From: RHLJ01 sp965242845
GTDB lineage: Bacteria; Bacteroidota; Rhodothermia; Balneolales; Balneolaceae
Direction: 5' to 3'
DNA: 64,000 bases
Assembly: GCA_965242845.1 (NCBI GenBank)
Contig: CBDETC010000002.1
Span: forward strand, 248,001 to 312,000
Shown: positions 6,323 to 15,579 of the stretch, piece by piece
Layout: each line of letters opens with the position of its first letter
Numbering within the stretch: the first letter of the stretch is position 1
Program-made: the position numbers and the translations under genes
Notes under the pieces: model-generated
Database searches by the model: none
Seen by the model: only the letters and a program-made list of their open reading frames with translations
Told to the model about the DNA's origin: nothing

Positions 6323-8731
6323 ATGAGCTTTCTTGAAAAAATCGGTTTAGGACGCAAAAAGAAGGAATTGACTCCCCTGCTCGGTGAAAAAAAGAAAAAA
6401 GAGCAGGAAGCATATTCCCTTCGGAGGAACCCTTATATCAGGGCGTTCATCTTCATTTGTTTTGTCCTCATCTCTGTATTTTCGTTGCCTCGCACCTCTG
6501 TTCAGTCCAGTTTTAATTATACAATAGGACAACCCTGGAGAGCCGAAGATCTTACTGCTCCTTATACCTTTGCCTTAAAGAAGACCGCTGTCGAGATAGA
6601 AACAGAAAGGGAATCGATAGAACAACAGCTGCCCCCTATTTTTACTGTTGATGAACAAGCACCAATAGCCATCCAGACTCGTTTAGATTCTCTCTATCGT
6701 ACTTTGCAACCAGTTTTACAGTCATATACCGACTGGCAAACCTCCAAAGAAAATAATAGTCTCACAACGCTGGATGATAGTTTGCGCTTTGCCCTGGAAT
6801 ATGAACGGTCAAATATCGGCCTTACCGATTTCGCCTTAAATACCCTGCTGATTAGCTATCATCAGGTAGAAAGCCGTAATCTTCCCAATAATCGGTTTGC
6901 AGGTATTGTTGTAAAGCAGAGCCTGGAATCAGTAATAGATCAGCTTTTGAACCAGGGAATTATTGATATGATGAAGGTCAATATCAATGCTGATCAAATA
7001 ACCTTGCTAAACCCAGCACAGAGTACCGAACAATCGGTAAATATTGCCAGAGTCCGAGACTTACGAGAAGCCAACGATTTTGCCCAGTTCCAATTAAACC
7101 GAAACCTTCCCGAGGATCAATCCCGTTTAGGTATCGAACTTTATAACAAAGTAATCGCGCCAAATTTCAAAAACAGTGAGGAGCGGCGACAAGAAAGGCT
7201 AGACGAAGCCATCGCGAATATTTCTGAAACGAAAGGTGCGATGACCCAGGGACAGGTAATCATCAGAAAAGGAGATATTGTAAATGAAGACACTGCCAAT
7301 ATCCTGCGTAGCCTTGAAGAGGCCCGGTCACTAAATGCTTCTGAACTAGAGCAATGGCTACGTTTCGCAGGTGGAGTAGTACTTATCATTGTCATCTCGA
7401 TGGTATTCTTCATGTACCTTTACCTGTACAGAAGATCTATCAGCACTCATAATGGGCTGTTCTTTCTGGTCTTTTTAACTCTTGGTTTAGTAACTGGTGG
7501 CACGGCATTTATACTATATTTTGAAGTAGCTCATCCACTTATTATTCCTGTTGCGATAGCTCCTATCATGCTTACTATCATCTTTGATTCAAGGGTAGGC
7601 ATCATCGCTTCTGTAACCTTAGCTTCATTAATAGGCCTGGTTCATGGGTACAATTTTGAGTTCACAATTGCTACAATTGCCGCCTGTTCGATGGGGGTAT
7701 TTTCGGTTCGGGATGTAAAGGATAGGTCACAATTTTTCTTTACCACTCCAGGAATTGTTTTTGTGACCTACCTGATTACCATGGGAGCCTTCAACATTTC
7801 AAAAATGGAAGGCTGGGAAGTAGCGTTGGATAACCTCATGTACATCGCTATTAACTCACTATTCATTCTCTTTACGTATCCAATCATCCTCCTCTTTGAA
7901 AAACTATTTGGCGTAACTACTGACTTCACACTTCTTGAATTAGGAGATACAAACCAGCCGCTTTTAAAAGAATTAATGAACAAAGCGCCGGGTACTTTTC
8001 ATCACAGCTTACAAGTGGCAAATCTCTCCGAAACGGCAGCTTCGGCTATTGGTGCTAATCCTTTGTTAGCCAGAGTTGGAGGACTTTACCATGATATTGG
8101 AAAGACAATTAAGCCTGAATATTTCGTTGAGAATCAAGCTACAGGAGTAAATGAACATGATAAGCTAAAGCCTCAAATGAGTGCTATGGTAATTAAAGCT
8201 CATGTTTCGGAAGGGGTAAAAATGGCTGAAGAACATGGTTTACCCAAAGTACTTATTCATTTCATTGAGACTCATCACGGCACATCGATAATCCGCTATT
8301 TCTTTGAGAAGGCTAAAGAAGATGACAATTTGAAAGAGATTCTGAATGAAGATCAGTTCAAATATGAAGGCCCACTTCCTACTACTAAAGAAACGGGCAT
8401 TCTATTGTTAGCAGATGGTATTGAAGCTGCTTCCAGAGCAATGAAAAACCCAACCTACAGCAAACTGGAAAACCTGGTTAACCGAATGGTTGATGATCGG
8501 GTAGCAGAAGGCCAGCTTAGCCATTGTCCACTCACCTTCCGGGATCTTCAAATTATTAAGGAGAGTTTTTTGACATTGCTTGTCGGAGTTTATCACAGCA
8601 GGATTGAATACCCTGAAGACTCGGATAAAGAGAAAACCAAAGAGAAGAATAAACAAGAGCAAACTGAGTCAGAGAATACTCAAAATGGAGCTGCACAAAA
8701 TCAGGCTGAAGAAGAAACTACAACCAATTAG
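6323..8731 (+). CDS. 7TM-HD domain protein, PgpH-type cyclic-di-AMP phosphodiesterase
   Basis: An 802-aa membrane enzyme with the layout of the YqfF/PgpH family. It has a basic cytoplasmic start, one TM at about 40-56, a large extracytoplasmic 7TMR-HDED domain (~60-340), seven TM segments (~345-530), and a C-terminal cytoplasmic HD domain. The metal-binding residues are visible: FHHS at 560-562, YHDIGK with the HD pair at 590-591, and ETHHGTS at 649-654. Family members hydrolyse c-di-AMP to pApA and help control osmolyte balance and wall homeostasis. The last ~45 residues are Glu/Lys/Gln-rich and probably disordered. The gene is 62 bases after hisA and 2 bases before a recombinase gene. Confidence 0.88.
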   Translation: MSFLEKIGLGRKKKELTPLLGEKKKKEQEAYSLRRNPYIRAFIFICFVLISVFSLPRTSVQSSFNYTIGQPWRAEDLTAPYTFALKKTAVEIETERESIEQQLPPIFTVDEQAPIAIQTRLDSLYRTLQPVLQSYTDWQTSKENNSLTTLDDSLRFALEYERSNIGLTDFALNTLLISYHQVESRNLPNNRFAGIVVKQSLESVIDQLLNQGIIDMMKVNINADQITLLNPAQSTEQSVNIARVRDLREANDFAQFQLNRNLPEDQSRLGIELYNKVIAPNFKNSEERRQERLDEAIANISETKGAMTQGQVIIRKGDIVNEDTANILRSLEEARSLNASELEQWLRFAGGVVLIIVISMVFFMYLYLYRRSISTHNGLFFLVFLTLGLVTGGTAFILYFEVAHPLIIPVAIAPIMLTIIFDSRVGIIASVTLASLIGLVHGYNFEFTIATIAACSMGVFSVRDVKDRSQFFFTTPGIVFVTYLITMGAFNISKMEGWEVALDNLMYIAINSLFILFTYPIILLFEKLFGVTTDFTLLELGDTNQPLLKELMNKAPGTFHHSLQVANLSETAASAIGANPLLARVGGLYHDIGKTIKPEYFVENQATGVNEHDKLKPQMSAMVIKAHVSEGVKMAEEHGLPKVLIHFIETHHGTSIIRYFFEKAKEDDNLKEILNEDQFKYEGPLPTTKETGILLLADGIEAASRAMKNPTYSKLENLVNRMVDDRVAEGQLSHCPLTFRDLQIIKESFLTLLVGVYHSRIEYPEDSDKEKTKEKNKQEQTESENTQNGAAQNQAEEETTTN

Positions 8732-8733
8732 TT

Positions 8734-9645
8734 TTGAGATTTAAGCAAGAACTTGAACTTTATCTTCAATTCATCAAGCTTGAAAAAGGGCTCTCGGAAA
8801 ACTCAGTCAGTTCTTATAAAAATGATTTAAACAGGTACCTCCAGTTTTTACTCATCGAAAAAAAAATTAGTGACCTGGCCGGAGTTTCACTTTCGCATAT
8901 TGAGGACTTCCTTAACTATCTCATTGATCATGAACTGCTCTCCCCTGGCTCCTTAGCTCGTAACATATCCAGTATTCGAGGATTCCATGAATTTGCTGTT
9001 GTCGAAGGTATCACGGCGGCTAACCCAGCCGAGCTTGTTGAGCTGCCTAAAAAAGCCCGGAAACTCCCTGAGGTTCTTGATCCGCAAGAAATTGAAGAAA
9101 TGTTAGCCACTCCCGATACTTCGAAGCCTGCTGGAGTTCGTGATAAAGCAATTCTCGAATGTTTATATGGAACAGGTATGAGGGTAAGCGAGCTCACTGA
9201 CCTGGAAACAGATCGTATGTTTTTTGAAATTGGTTTTATACGTGTGATAGGAAAAGGAAGCAAAGAACGCCTGGTTCCGGTAGGAGAAATTGCTCAGGAT
9301 GCCATCGATCATTATTTAACCGAGGTACGTCCTCTTTTCTTTAAAAAAGAAAAAGCAGACAAGGCTAAAAATAAGGTGTTTTTAAACCAACGCGGAGGAG
9401 CACTTACCCGAATGAGTATCTGGAATATTGTACAAAAGGCAGCTAAAGCAGCGGATATTAAGAAAAAGGTATATCCCCATATTTTCCGGCATTCTTTTGC
9501 CACCCATCTTTTAGAAGGAGGAGCTGATTTACGAGCAGTTCAGGAAATGCTGGGACATTCTTCTATTTTGACCACCGAAATCTATACTCATGTAGATCGA
9601 TCACTTCTGCATCAAACCCACAAGCAATTTCACCCAAGAGCCTGA
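8734..9645 (+). CDS. XerD/XerC-type tyrosine recombinase
   Basis: A 303-aa site-specific recombinase with the length and layout of XerC/XerD, which resolve chromosome dimers at dif. The SAM-like N-terminal DNA-binding domain covers ~1-90. The catalytic set is complete: R150 (GTGMRVSEL), K174 (GKGSKER), H249 and R252 (HIFRHSFATH), H275 (LGHSS) and Y284 (IYTHVD). The frame has no Met near its beginning, so the start must be a non-ATG codon. TTG at 8734, two bases after the upstream stop, gives the expected N terminus. The 3' end overlaps the convergent bacilliredoxin gene by 16 bases. A housekeeping Xer is likelier than a phage integrase, since no phage genes are nearby. Confidence 0.9.
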   Translation: MRFKQELELYLQFIKLEKGLSENSVSSYKNDLNRYLQFLLIEKKISDLAGVSLSHIEDFLNYLIDHELLSPGSLARNISSIRGFHEFAVVEGITAANPAELVELPKKARKLPEVLDPQEIEEMLATPDTSKPAGVRDKAILECLYGTGMRVSELTDLETDRMFFEIGFIRVIGKGSKERLVPVGEIAQDAIDHYLTEVRPLFFKKEKADKAKNKVFLNQRGGALTRMSIWNIVQKAAKAADIKKKVYPHIFRHSFATHLLEGGADLRAVQEMLGHSSILTTEIYTHVDRSLLHQTHKQFHPRA

Positions 9646-10013
9646 ACGATATTCCGTGCATTCACCCCGCCATGTGAGGCGCTCCAAACAACTTCTCCAT
9701 CCTCAATCACAAATATCTGAGGCGACTCATGCCGAATGGATACCTTATCTGCCAGGTAAATGGAAACAGGTCTTGATCGAACTACATCAATAAGATGGAT
9801 TGGTGCTCCCTTGCGCTCTTCTTCCGATAAGGACTCCACATTCTTCTTTGCAAAATAGCTGGTTCCGCAGCTGTTGCTATGCTTTAATATAATTTGTGGA
9901 GTGGTATTCGAAACCTGAAATACTTCATCAACCTGATCATTAGCGGTTAGGTAATTCCACTGAACACCTTCTCGTGAATCTGTACTCCCAAAAAAAGAAT
10001 CAAAAAGTCCCAT
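9630..10013 (-). CDS. ytxJ: Monothiol bacilliredoxin, YtxJ family
   Basis: A 127-aa thioredoxin-like protein of the YtxJ (BrxC) family, which reduces mixed disulfides with bacillithiol. It shows the single-cysteine site KHSNSCGTS near residue 49, DVVRSRPVS near 76, the RHESPQIFVIEDGEVVW stretch and the ASHGG motif. In the canonical protein the site is HSTTCPIS, so the active cysteine is kept. This implies the organism makes or uses bacillithiol. Its 3' end overlaps the end of the recombinase gene by 16 bases. Confidence 0.87.
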   Translation of the reverse strand: MGLFDSFFGSTDSREGVQWNYLTANDQVDEVFQVSNTTPQIILKHSNSCGTSYFAKKNVESLSEEERKGAPIHLIDVVRSRPVSIYLADKVSIRHESPQIFVIEDGEVVWSASHGGVNARNIVQALG

Positions 10014-10120
10014 AGTTTTGAAATTTCAAAAAATATAATCCATTCAGGCGTTTAATGCATTTGGAACTAATGGGCTGCAATGTTTATTTATTGCACAAAC
10101 TAAATCGTAATACAATCGCC

Positions 10121-10822
10121 ATGAATACACAAGCATTTTGGTTAGGCCACTCCGCCTTTCGAATTATCAGTCCCAAAGGAAACATTATCTATGTTGATCC
10201 TTTTTTACAGCACAATCCTGCTACTCCTGACGAATTAAAAAGTGTTGAAAAAGCTGACTTTATCCTTCTCACTCATGGCCATGACGATCATGTTGGAGAT
10301 ACTCTTGAAATAGCGCAAAAAACCGGTGCAAAAGTAGTTGGGATGCTGGAGTTAATTTCACTCCTACAAAAAGATGGATTAGCTGATGACCAGGCAGTTC
10401 CATTTAATAAGGGCGGTACAGTTCATTTTGATGACTTTTCAGTAACTATGGTTTCTGCGAATCATAGCTCATCGTATAAAGGACAATATGCCGGAGATCC
10501 TGCTGGTCTGGTAATTTCCTTTGAGGATGATATTTGTATATATCACATGGGAGATACGAACATCTTTACCGACCTTGAGTTATACGGCGAGCTTTATGAA
10601 CCCGATGTGGTATTAGCACCTATTGGCGATCACTTCACAATGGGTCCTGAAGAAGCAGCTTATGCGGTCGAAATGATTGATCCGGATTACGCTGTACCTA
10701 TGCATTATGGCACATGGCCTCCTATCGACTCAGACCCTCAACTATTTAAAGAAACCCTGGAAGAGTACACTGAGATTGAAGCCATTATTCCTACAGTGGG
10801 TGAAAACTTCCTCGATATCTAA
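10121..10822 (+). CDS. UPF0173-type metal-dependent hydrolase (metallo-beta-lactamase fold)
   Basis: A protein of about 233 residues in the UPF0173/YtkL group of beta-lactamase-fold hydrolases. The metal site THGHDDHVGD is near residue 72, with later ligands in NHSS, GDTN and PMHYGTWP. I chose ATG 10121 because MNTQAFWLGHSAF then matches the usual family start, in which a short strand leads into LGHSAF. An in-frame ATG at 10055 would add 22 residues unlike the family. The substrate is unknown for most members. A VOC gene starts two bases after the stop, so the two are likely co-transcribed. Confidence 0.86.
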   Translation: MNTQAFWLGHSAFRIISPKGNIIYVDPFLQHNPATPDELKSVEKADFILLTHGHDDHVGDTLEIAQKTGAKVVGMLELISLLQKDGLADDQAVPFNKGGTVHFDDFSVTMVSANHSSSYKGQYAGDPAGLVISFEDDICIYHMGDTNIFTDLELYGELYEPDVVLAPIGDHFTMGPEEAAYAVEMIDPDYAVPMHYGTWPPIDSDPQLFKETLEEYTEIEAIIPTVGENFLDI

Positions 10823-10824
10823 GA

Positions 10825-11316
10825 ATGGAAGAATATCTAATACCAAAGGCCACAAGAATAGGCCATGTTCATTTGAAGGTATCTGACCTGGAACGTTCTA
10901 TCGATTTCTATTGTGGACTGCTAGGTTTCGAGCTAATGACCAGATATGGTACCCAGGCAGCATTTATTTCAGCTGGAGGCTATCATCATCATATTGGGCT
11001 AAATACCTGGCATAGCAAAGGAACTGAACCAGCTTCAAAAAAACATCCCGGACTATTTCATACAGCCATACTCTATCCAACTAGAAAAGACCTGGCCGTT
11101 ATTGTAGATAGGCTTATTAAAAAGGGATACCCGCTCACCGGAGCTTCCGATCATGGAGTTTCCGAAGCGATCTACCTTGATGACCCAGATGCAAATGGAG
11201 TTGAATTATATTGGGATCGCCCCAAAGAGCAGTGGCCCCAAAACGAAGATGGCTCGCTGGATATGTACACCAGACACCTTGACCTGAACAACTTACTGGC
11301 AGAACTCTCGATATAA
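10825..11316 (+). CDS. VOC family (glyoxalase / extradiol dioxygenase-like) protein
   Basis: A 163-aa vicinal-oxygen-chelate protein. The metal triad is recognisable: the His in GHVHLKVSDL near residue 14, the His in LFHTAILYP near 78, and the Glu in GVELYWDRP near 131. The layout and the DPDANGVELYWDRP ending are those of single-domain, catechol-2,3-dioxygenase-like proteins (CatE-like) rather than glyoxalase I. The substrate cannot be read from the sequence. It is two bases downstream of the UPF0173 hydrolase. Confidence 0.83.
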   Translation: MEEYLIPKATRIGHVHLKVSDLERSIDFYCGLLGFELMTRYGTQAAFISAGGYHHHIGLNTWHSKGTEPASKKHPGLFHTAILYPTRKDLAVIVDRLIKKGYPLTGASDHGVSEAIYLDDPDANGVELYWDRPKEQWPQNEDGSLDMYTRHLDLNNLLAELSI

Positions 11317-11361
11317 GATCATCAAGTTACACCCAGAATTAATTAGTGTAGTGAAAGCATA

Positions 11362-11481
11362 CCCCAGGTCATCCCGCACTTTGATGCGGGATCTGTCAAG
11401 AAACTAAACGTTGATACATGAAGGTTCTCATTTATGAGCTACTCCTTACAGATCCCGTCAAGGCCCGGGATGACAAGTGGG
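11362..11481. repeat. GTCATCCCG palindromic repeat
   Basis: An imperfect long inverted repeat. The left arm CCCCAGGTCATCCCG (from 11362) faces a right arm CCCGGGATGACAAGTGGG (to 11481), with inner arms GATGCGGGATCTGT (11383-11396) and ACAGATCCCGTC (11448-11459). It fills much of the 265-base gap between the VOC gene and the nuclease gene, where I see no other feature. The same design (GTCAT ends, nested arms) recurs at 24240, 40543 and 61776. Confidence 0.8.
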
Positions 11482-11581
11482 CAATACAAAATAACTACAG
11501 GTTCTCTTAAGAAAGCTTTACAAATTCGTATTATGATTTTGTTCGAGGAATAGGTAGCATCTCTCGAATTAAACTCTATAT

Positions 11582-12364
11582 ATGAAGTTTTTACTGATCT
11601 TTTTGATTGTATCCCTTGGATTTACCTCCTCCATCAAAGAACAGAGAAGATGGGGACAAATCGGCCACCGTACTACGGGACATATTGCAACGCAGTTGTT
11701 ATCCAAAAAAGCCGCTAGCGAAGTACATCGTGTATTGAATGGGAATTCGCTTGCAGAAGCCAGTACCTGGATGGATGAAATGCGCTCTGACCCTGATTTC
11801 CGATATATGAACCCATGGCATTATGTAACACTGCCCCCCGGTGAGACCTATGAAACTGTAGAAAAAGCGGAAGGTGGAGATGTGATTTGGGCCATTAATA
11901 AAGTAGTAGAAGAATTAAAGGCCGGAGGACTCTCAGCGGAGCAAGAAGCTAATAATCTCAGAATCCTGGTTCATCTTGTAGGTGATATTCATCAGCCTCT
12001 GCATGTAGGAAATGGTACTGATCGTGGAGGAAATGACGTTGAAGTAACCTGGTTTGGTGATGATTCTAATCTCCACCGTGTTTGGGATTCAAATATGATA
12101 GATAGTAAACAGCTGAGTTTTACAGAATTAGCAGATTTTATTGATGATCAACTTGATGAAAAAACCATCAATGAGTGGCAATCAGCTAGTGTTTTAGATT
12201 GGGCCTATGAGTCCAGTGCACTGTTAGATCAGGTATATGAAATCCCAGAAAACGGACGTCTTGGATACCAGTATTCCTTTCACAATTTTGATACTATAGA
12301 ATTACGCCTCTTGCAAGCAGGAGTAAGACTTGCGGGGGTTATTAACGATATTTATGATGACTAG
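11582..12364 (+). CDS. Secreted S1/P1-family nuclease
   Basis: A 260-residue zinc nuclease that cleaves single-stranded DNA and RNA. A signal peptide covers ~1-22. Mature S1/P1 enzymes begin with a tryptophan whose backbone binds zinc, and here RRWGQIGH places W24 just after a likely cleavage zone. The full trinuclear zinc site is visible: W24, H29, D65, H80, H131, D135, H141, H165 and D169. The protein lacks a T9SS tail, so it is probably periplasmic or simply exported. Its end overlaps the start of the next lipoprotein gene by 11 bases, suggesting an operon. Confidence 0.93.
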   Translation: MKFLLIFLIVSLGFTSSIKEQRRWGQIGHRTTGHIATQLLSKKAASEVHRVLNGNSLAEASTWMDEMRSDPDFRYMNPWHYVTLPPGETYETVEKAEGGDVIWAINKVVEELKAGGLSAEQEANNLRILVHLVGDIHQPLHVGNGTDRGGNDVEVTWFGDDSNLHRVWDSNMIDSKQLSFTELADFIDDQLDEKTINEWQSASVLDWAYESSALLDQVYEIPENGRLGYQYSFHNFDTIELRLLQAGVRLAGVINDIYDD

Positions 12365-13247
12365 AAAACTTCTCACACTATCCTTACTGGGCCTGGTATT
12401 TACCTCTTGTTCTTCCAACCAGACTTCAGAAACTAAAACCTGGAAAAAAGGTCAGGATATTACAACAGTAGCTTTTTCGGTAGAAGGCTTTGATGGACCT
12501 GAAGCCGTCCGATATGATGAGGAACTGGATGTATATTTCGTATCCTGTTTTGTGGGAAATACAAGTGGAGATGCTAATGCATACGTTTCCAAAGTCTCAT
12601 CCTCGGGGGAGATTCTTGAGCTGGAATTTATGACTGGCACTGAAGATTATCCTTTTGATGCCGGACGAGGAATGTATATTACCGGGGATACCCTTTGGGT
12701 AGCTGATCACTCAGGTATCCATTATTTCAATAAAAAGTCCGGAGACCATCTCGGCTTTGTTGATTTCACTTCTTTTGAACCTGGCTTTTTGAATGATATT
12801 GTAGAAGGAGATGATGGCTATATCTATATAACAGATACCGGGAAAAGAGCAGTGTTTAGAATCGTTGATTTCGTGCCTGAGCTTGTTAAAGACAACATGC
12901 CAATCATGCCTAACGGTATTGCTAAAATCCCAGGTGGAAATTTCATCTTTGCTCCCTGGAATGGAGGGCCTTCTTTATACCAGTACAGTTCGGAAACAGA
13001 TAGTATTACCGTATATGGCACCCTAGCAGGAAGTAATAATTACGACGGCGTAGAGTACTTTAATGGAGGTATCATCACATCCACTCAGTTTGACTCTAGT
13101 CTTCACTTGATGATAGACGGGCAAGACGAGATTTTTATCCGCTTACCAGGAAGACCAGCTGATATTGCTATCGATCCGAATAGAGCAATTGTTGCTGTAC
13201 CCTACGTGGCCTTAGGTCGAGTCGATTTCTGGAACTTGCTAGAATAA
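12354..13247 (+). CDS. SMP-30/gluconolactonase-like beta-propeller lipoprotein
   Basis: From ATG 12354 (or 12357) the protein starts with a lipoprotein signal, TRKLLTLSLLGLVFTSCSS, with the lipid-acceptor cysteine near residue 18. It continues as a ~280-residue beta-propeller of the SMP-30/gluconolactonase type: EGFDGPEAVRYD, then MYITGDTLWVADHSG, NDIVEGDDGYIYITDTG, MPNGIAKIPGGNF and ADIAIDPN. These repeats resemble calcium-dependent lactonases, but the substrate is unknown. An upstream in-frame ATG at 12330 would bury the signal peptide, so it is less likely. The 11-base overlap with the nuclease gene suggests co-expression. Confidence 0.82.
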   Translation: MMTRKLLTLSLLGLVFTSCSSNQTSETKTWKKGQDITTVAFSVEGFDGPEAVRYDEELDVYFVSCFVGNTSGDANAYVSKVSSSGEILELEFMTGTEDYPFDAGRGMYITGDTLWVADHSGIHYFNKKSGDHLGFVDFTSFEPGFLNDIVEGDDGYIYITDTGKRAVFRIVDFVPELVKDNMPIMPNGIAKIPGGNFIFAPWNGGPSLYQYSSETDSITVYGTLAGSNNYDGVEYFNGGIITSTQFDSSLHLMIDGQDEIFIRLPGRPADIAIDPNRAIVAVPYVALGRVDFWNLLE

Positions 13248-13250
13248 TCT

Positions 13251-14546
13251 CTATTTCAATTCATTTACCAGGTCTAGCTCTTTTCTATATGAACTATCAT
13301 TTCTAACAAATTTTAGCCGGAGCTTATCCAAAGAACTCCGGGTAAAAATATTAAGCGCCTCATTGAGTGTATAACTGGATGAGGTTTTACCATTAATTTC
13401 AGTAATGAAATCTCCTTCCATAATCCCTGCTTCCTCCGCAATCGATCCTTCCCGGACATGTGTTACCTGGTAAAGTTGAAATCTGGGAAATGGAGTAGCT
13501 ATTTCAATTCCACTTTTGTTATAAGTAAACTCATCATTAAAAAACCTTGACGGCTGAATAAGCATGGTGCTGTCTCTGTAGTTGAACATCATCTTGAATC
13601 TTCTCATCAACTCGGAGCCCAGACTTCCATCTCTATCACTATACACAAGTGCTCGCTTTACTCCCTCTTCATCCGGATAAGTGGTAACTACATCAGAAAA
13701 CGTGTACTTCCCAATTTGGATTTCCTTAATCAATCCCAAATACCCGTTAATTTCTCCACTAAGCCCATTCCCTAAAAAGGAGCGAATTCTTTTCTCTGGC
13801 AGATAAATCTCATCATTTGCAGAGTGGTATAATGAAATGGCCTTACTCGCACCGGTATCGATCAAAAGGTTTACATCAACAACCGTTCCATCCGTTTGAG
13901 TAATAGTAGCACTTATATATGGTTTTCCGTCTCTAATAGTGAGTGGTACCTCGTCCCACCCAGAGCTTCTGGCCTTTTTATTGTATTTGGATTTGAACTT
14001 CTCATAGTCATGGAATTTAACCCATCGATATCGATAATCGATTTCAACAATAAAATCTTTAAATACACTGTACCCTATCAATCCATGCACATAGCTTCCA
14101 AGTAGCGCAGACAGGTTAAAAATATCCTCCTCCAGCACTAATACTTCCTGGTCATGCCCAGTCGTACGATTGATGATCACCTCATTCCCATTTGAATAGA
14201 ATGCATTGATTGATTCCCCTTCTCCCAGGCCTTCTACTTTAACCTTTCTTGTAAAATTCAGATTAATGACCTCTCCATTTGGCAATCCTGTTATCAATGT
14301 CCTCGCTACCCCAGTATCCAGGATCATATTGAGAGTGTCTCTTGAGCTATTGATAATCACCGGAATCACTATGAGATTGTTATACAGCTTAAAATCCATT
14401 TTAAACGAATTATTTCGCTTCGTTTCCAATTCGAAGTATCCCTGCGCTGCTGGTTGGGCGTGCATTACCGGTGATAGCAGCACTAAACCCATCATTAGAG
14501 CAATAAACCTATTAGCCAGGTTTTGTTTTTGGTCCTTTTTAATCAT
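13251..14546 (-). CDS. Retropepsin-like aspartic protease with C-terminal PDZ domain
   Basis: A 431-aa exported protein with a signal peptide ending near MHAQ (residue 31). It contains two DTG aspartic-protease signatures, ILDTGVA at 77-79 and LIDTGASKA at 230-232, so one polypeptide carries both halves of the active site. A PDZ domain follows at ~345-425 (REGSIAEEAGIMEGDFITEINGK). The DTG-DTG-PDZ order is common in Bacteroidota-like bacteria. Substrates are unknown. It faces the SMP-30-like gene across a 3-base gap, tail to tail. Confidence 0.85.
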   Translation of the reverse strand: MIKKDQKQNLANRFIALMMGLVLLSPVMHAQPAAQGYFELETKRNNSFKMDFKLYNNLIVIPVIINSSRDTLNMILDTGVARTLITGLPNGEVINLNFTRKVKVEGLGEGESINAFYSNGNEVIINRTTGHDQEVLVLEEDIFNLSALLGSYVHGLIGYSVFKDFIVEIDYRYRWVKFHDYEKFKSKYNKKARSSGWDEVPLTIRDGKPYISATITQTDGTVVDVNLLIDTGASKAISLYHSANDEIYLPEKRIRSFLGNGLSGEINGYLGLIKEIQIGKYTFSDVVTTYPDEEGVKRALVYSDRDGSLGSELMRRFKMMFNYRDSTMLIQPSRFFNDEFTYNKSGIEIATPFPRFQLYQVTHVREGSIAEEAGIMEGDFITEINGKTSSSYTLNEALNIFTRSSLDKLRLKFVRNDSSYRKELDLVNELK

Positions 14547-14610
14547 TCCTCAAAAAATCAATAATTAACTCTTATACTAATGCCCTAATGAGCAATAAAA
14601 TACTTCCAGA

Positions 14611-15579
14611 ATGAGCAAAAAGAAAATCAAATGGGGAGTACTTAGTACCGCTAAAATTGGTATTAAAAATGTCATCCCTTCTATGCAAAAGGGAGAATTT
14701 TCAGAAATAACGGCTATAGCATCCAGAAATATAGAGAATGCAAAAAAAGCTGCTTTAGAGCTTGAGATTCCCAAATATTACGGTACCTATGAAGAATTGC
14801 TGTCTGACCCAGAGATAGAGGCCATTTATAATCCTCTCCCAAATCACTTGCATGTACCCTGGACGGTCAAAGCGCTCGAAGCTGGTAAGCACGTATTATG
14901 CGAAAAGCCAATTGGGTTAAATGCCGGAGAGGCTGAAGAATTAGTTCGAATCTCAAAAAAATACCCTCACCTGAAAGTAATGGAAGCGTTTATGTACCGC
15001 TTCCATCCTCAATGGCCTGCATTAAAACAAGTTATCGACTCTGGCAAAATCGGAGAGGTAAGGCATATTGAATCTGTATTTACCTTCTACAACGTAGATC
15101 CGGATAATGTCAGAAATCAAGCTGATATTGGAGGCGGAGGCCTGCTGGATATAGGATGTTATTGTATCAACCTTTCCAGGATGGTTTTTGATAGTGAACC
15201 AGTCGGGATAAAATCTCATATAGATATTGACCCGACATTTAATGTAGATCGGTTAGCAGCGGCTACGTTGATTTTTGAAAAAGGCACTGCCAGTTTCATG
15301 TGTTCTACTCAACTAGATCATAAACAGCATGCGATCATTTATGGAACAAAGGGATTTATTGAGGTTAACATCCCATTTAATGCCGCCAATGAGGCAACAC
15401 GCAAACTAAAAATATCTTCCGGAGGCGAAACAGAGATGATCCTCTTTGAAACCTGTGATCAGTATACGTTACAAGGAGATGCTTTTTCTCGGTCTATCTT
15501 GGAAGATATACCTGTTCCTACTTCACTGGAAGATGCTGTTGCAAACATGAAAGTAATCGATCAAATCCTGGCAAATTGA
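14611..15579 (+). CDS. Gfo/Idh/MocA family NAD(P)-dependent oxidoreductase
   Basis: A 322-residue enzyme with an N-terminal Rossmann fold (KWGVLSTAKIG) and the catalytic lysine motif CEKPIGLN near residue 97, followed by a C-terminal dimerisation sheet with GGGGLLDIGCYCIN near 172. The family oxidises or reduces sugars, inositols and trans-dihydrodiols. The exact substrate cannot be told. The stop TGA overlaps the TTG start of the next gene (TTGA), so the pair is probably translationally coupled. Confidence 0.88.
   Translation: MSKKKIKWGVLSTAKIGIKNVIPSMQKGEFSEITAIASRNIENAKKAALELEIPKYYGTYEELLSDPEIEAIYNPLPNHLHVPWTVKALEAGKHVLCEKPIGLNAGEAEELVRISKKYPHLKVMEAFMYRFHPQWPALKQVIDSGKIGEVRHIESVFTFYNVDPDNVRNQADIGGGGLLDIGCYCINLSRMVFDSEPVGIKSHIDIDPTFNVDRLAAATLIFEKGTASFMCSTQLDHKQHAIIYGTKGFIEVNIPFNAANEATRKLKISSGGETEMILFETCDQYTLQGDAFSRSILEDIPVPTSLEDAVANMKVIDQILAN

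Noticed and set aside
8734..9645. Recombinase as a phage or island integrase
   Set aside because: Length and motifs match housekeeping XerC/XerD, and there are no phage, attachment-site or mobility genes nearby.
11362..11481. CRISPR array or tandem repeat
   Set aside because: The structure is one nested inverted repeat, not spaced direct repeats.
13896..14568. Plus-strand ORFs opposite the aspartic protease gene
   Set aside because: They are shadows of the protease reading frame without sensible starts or domains.
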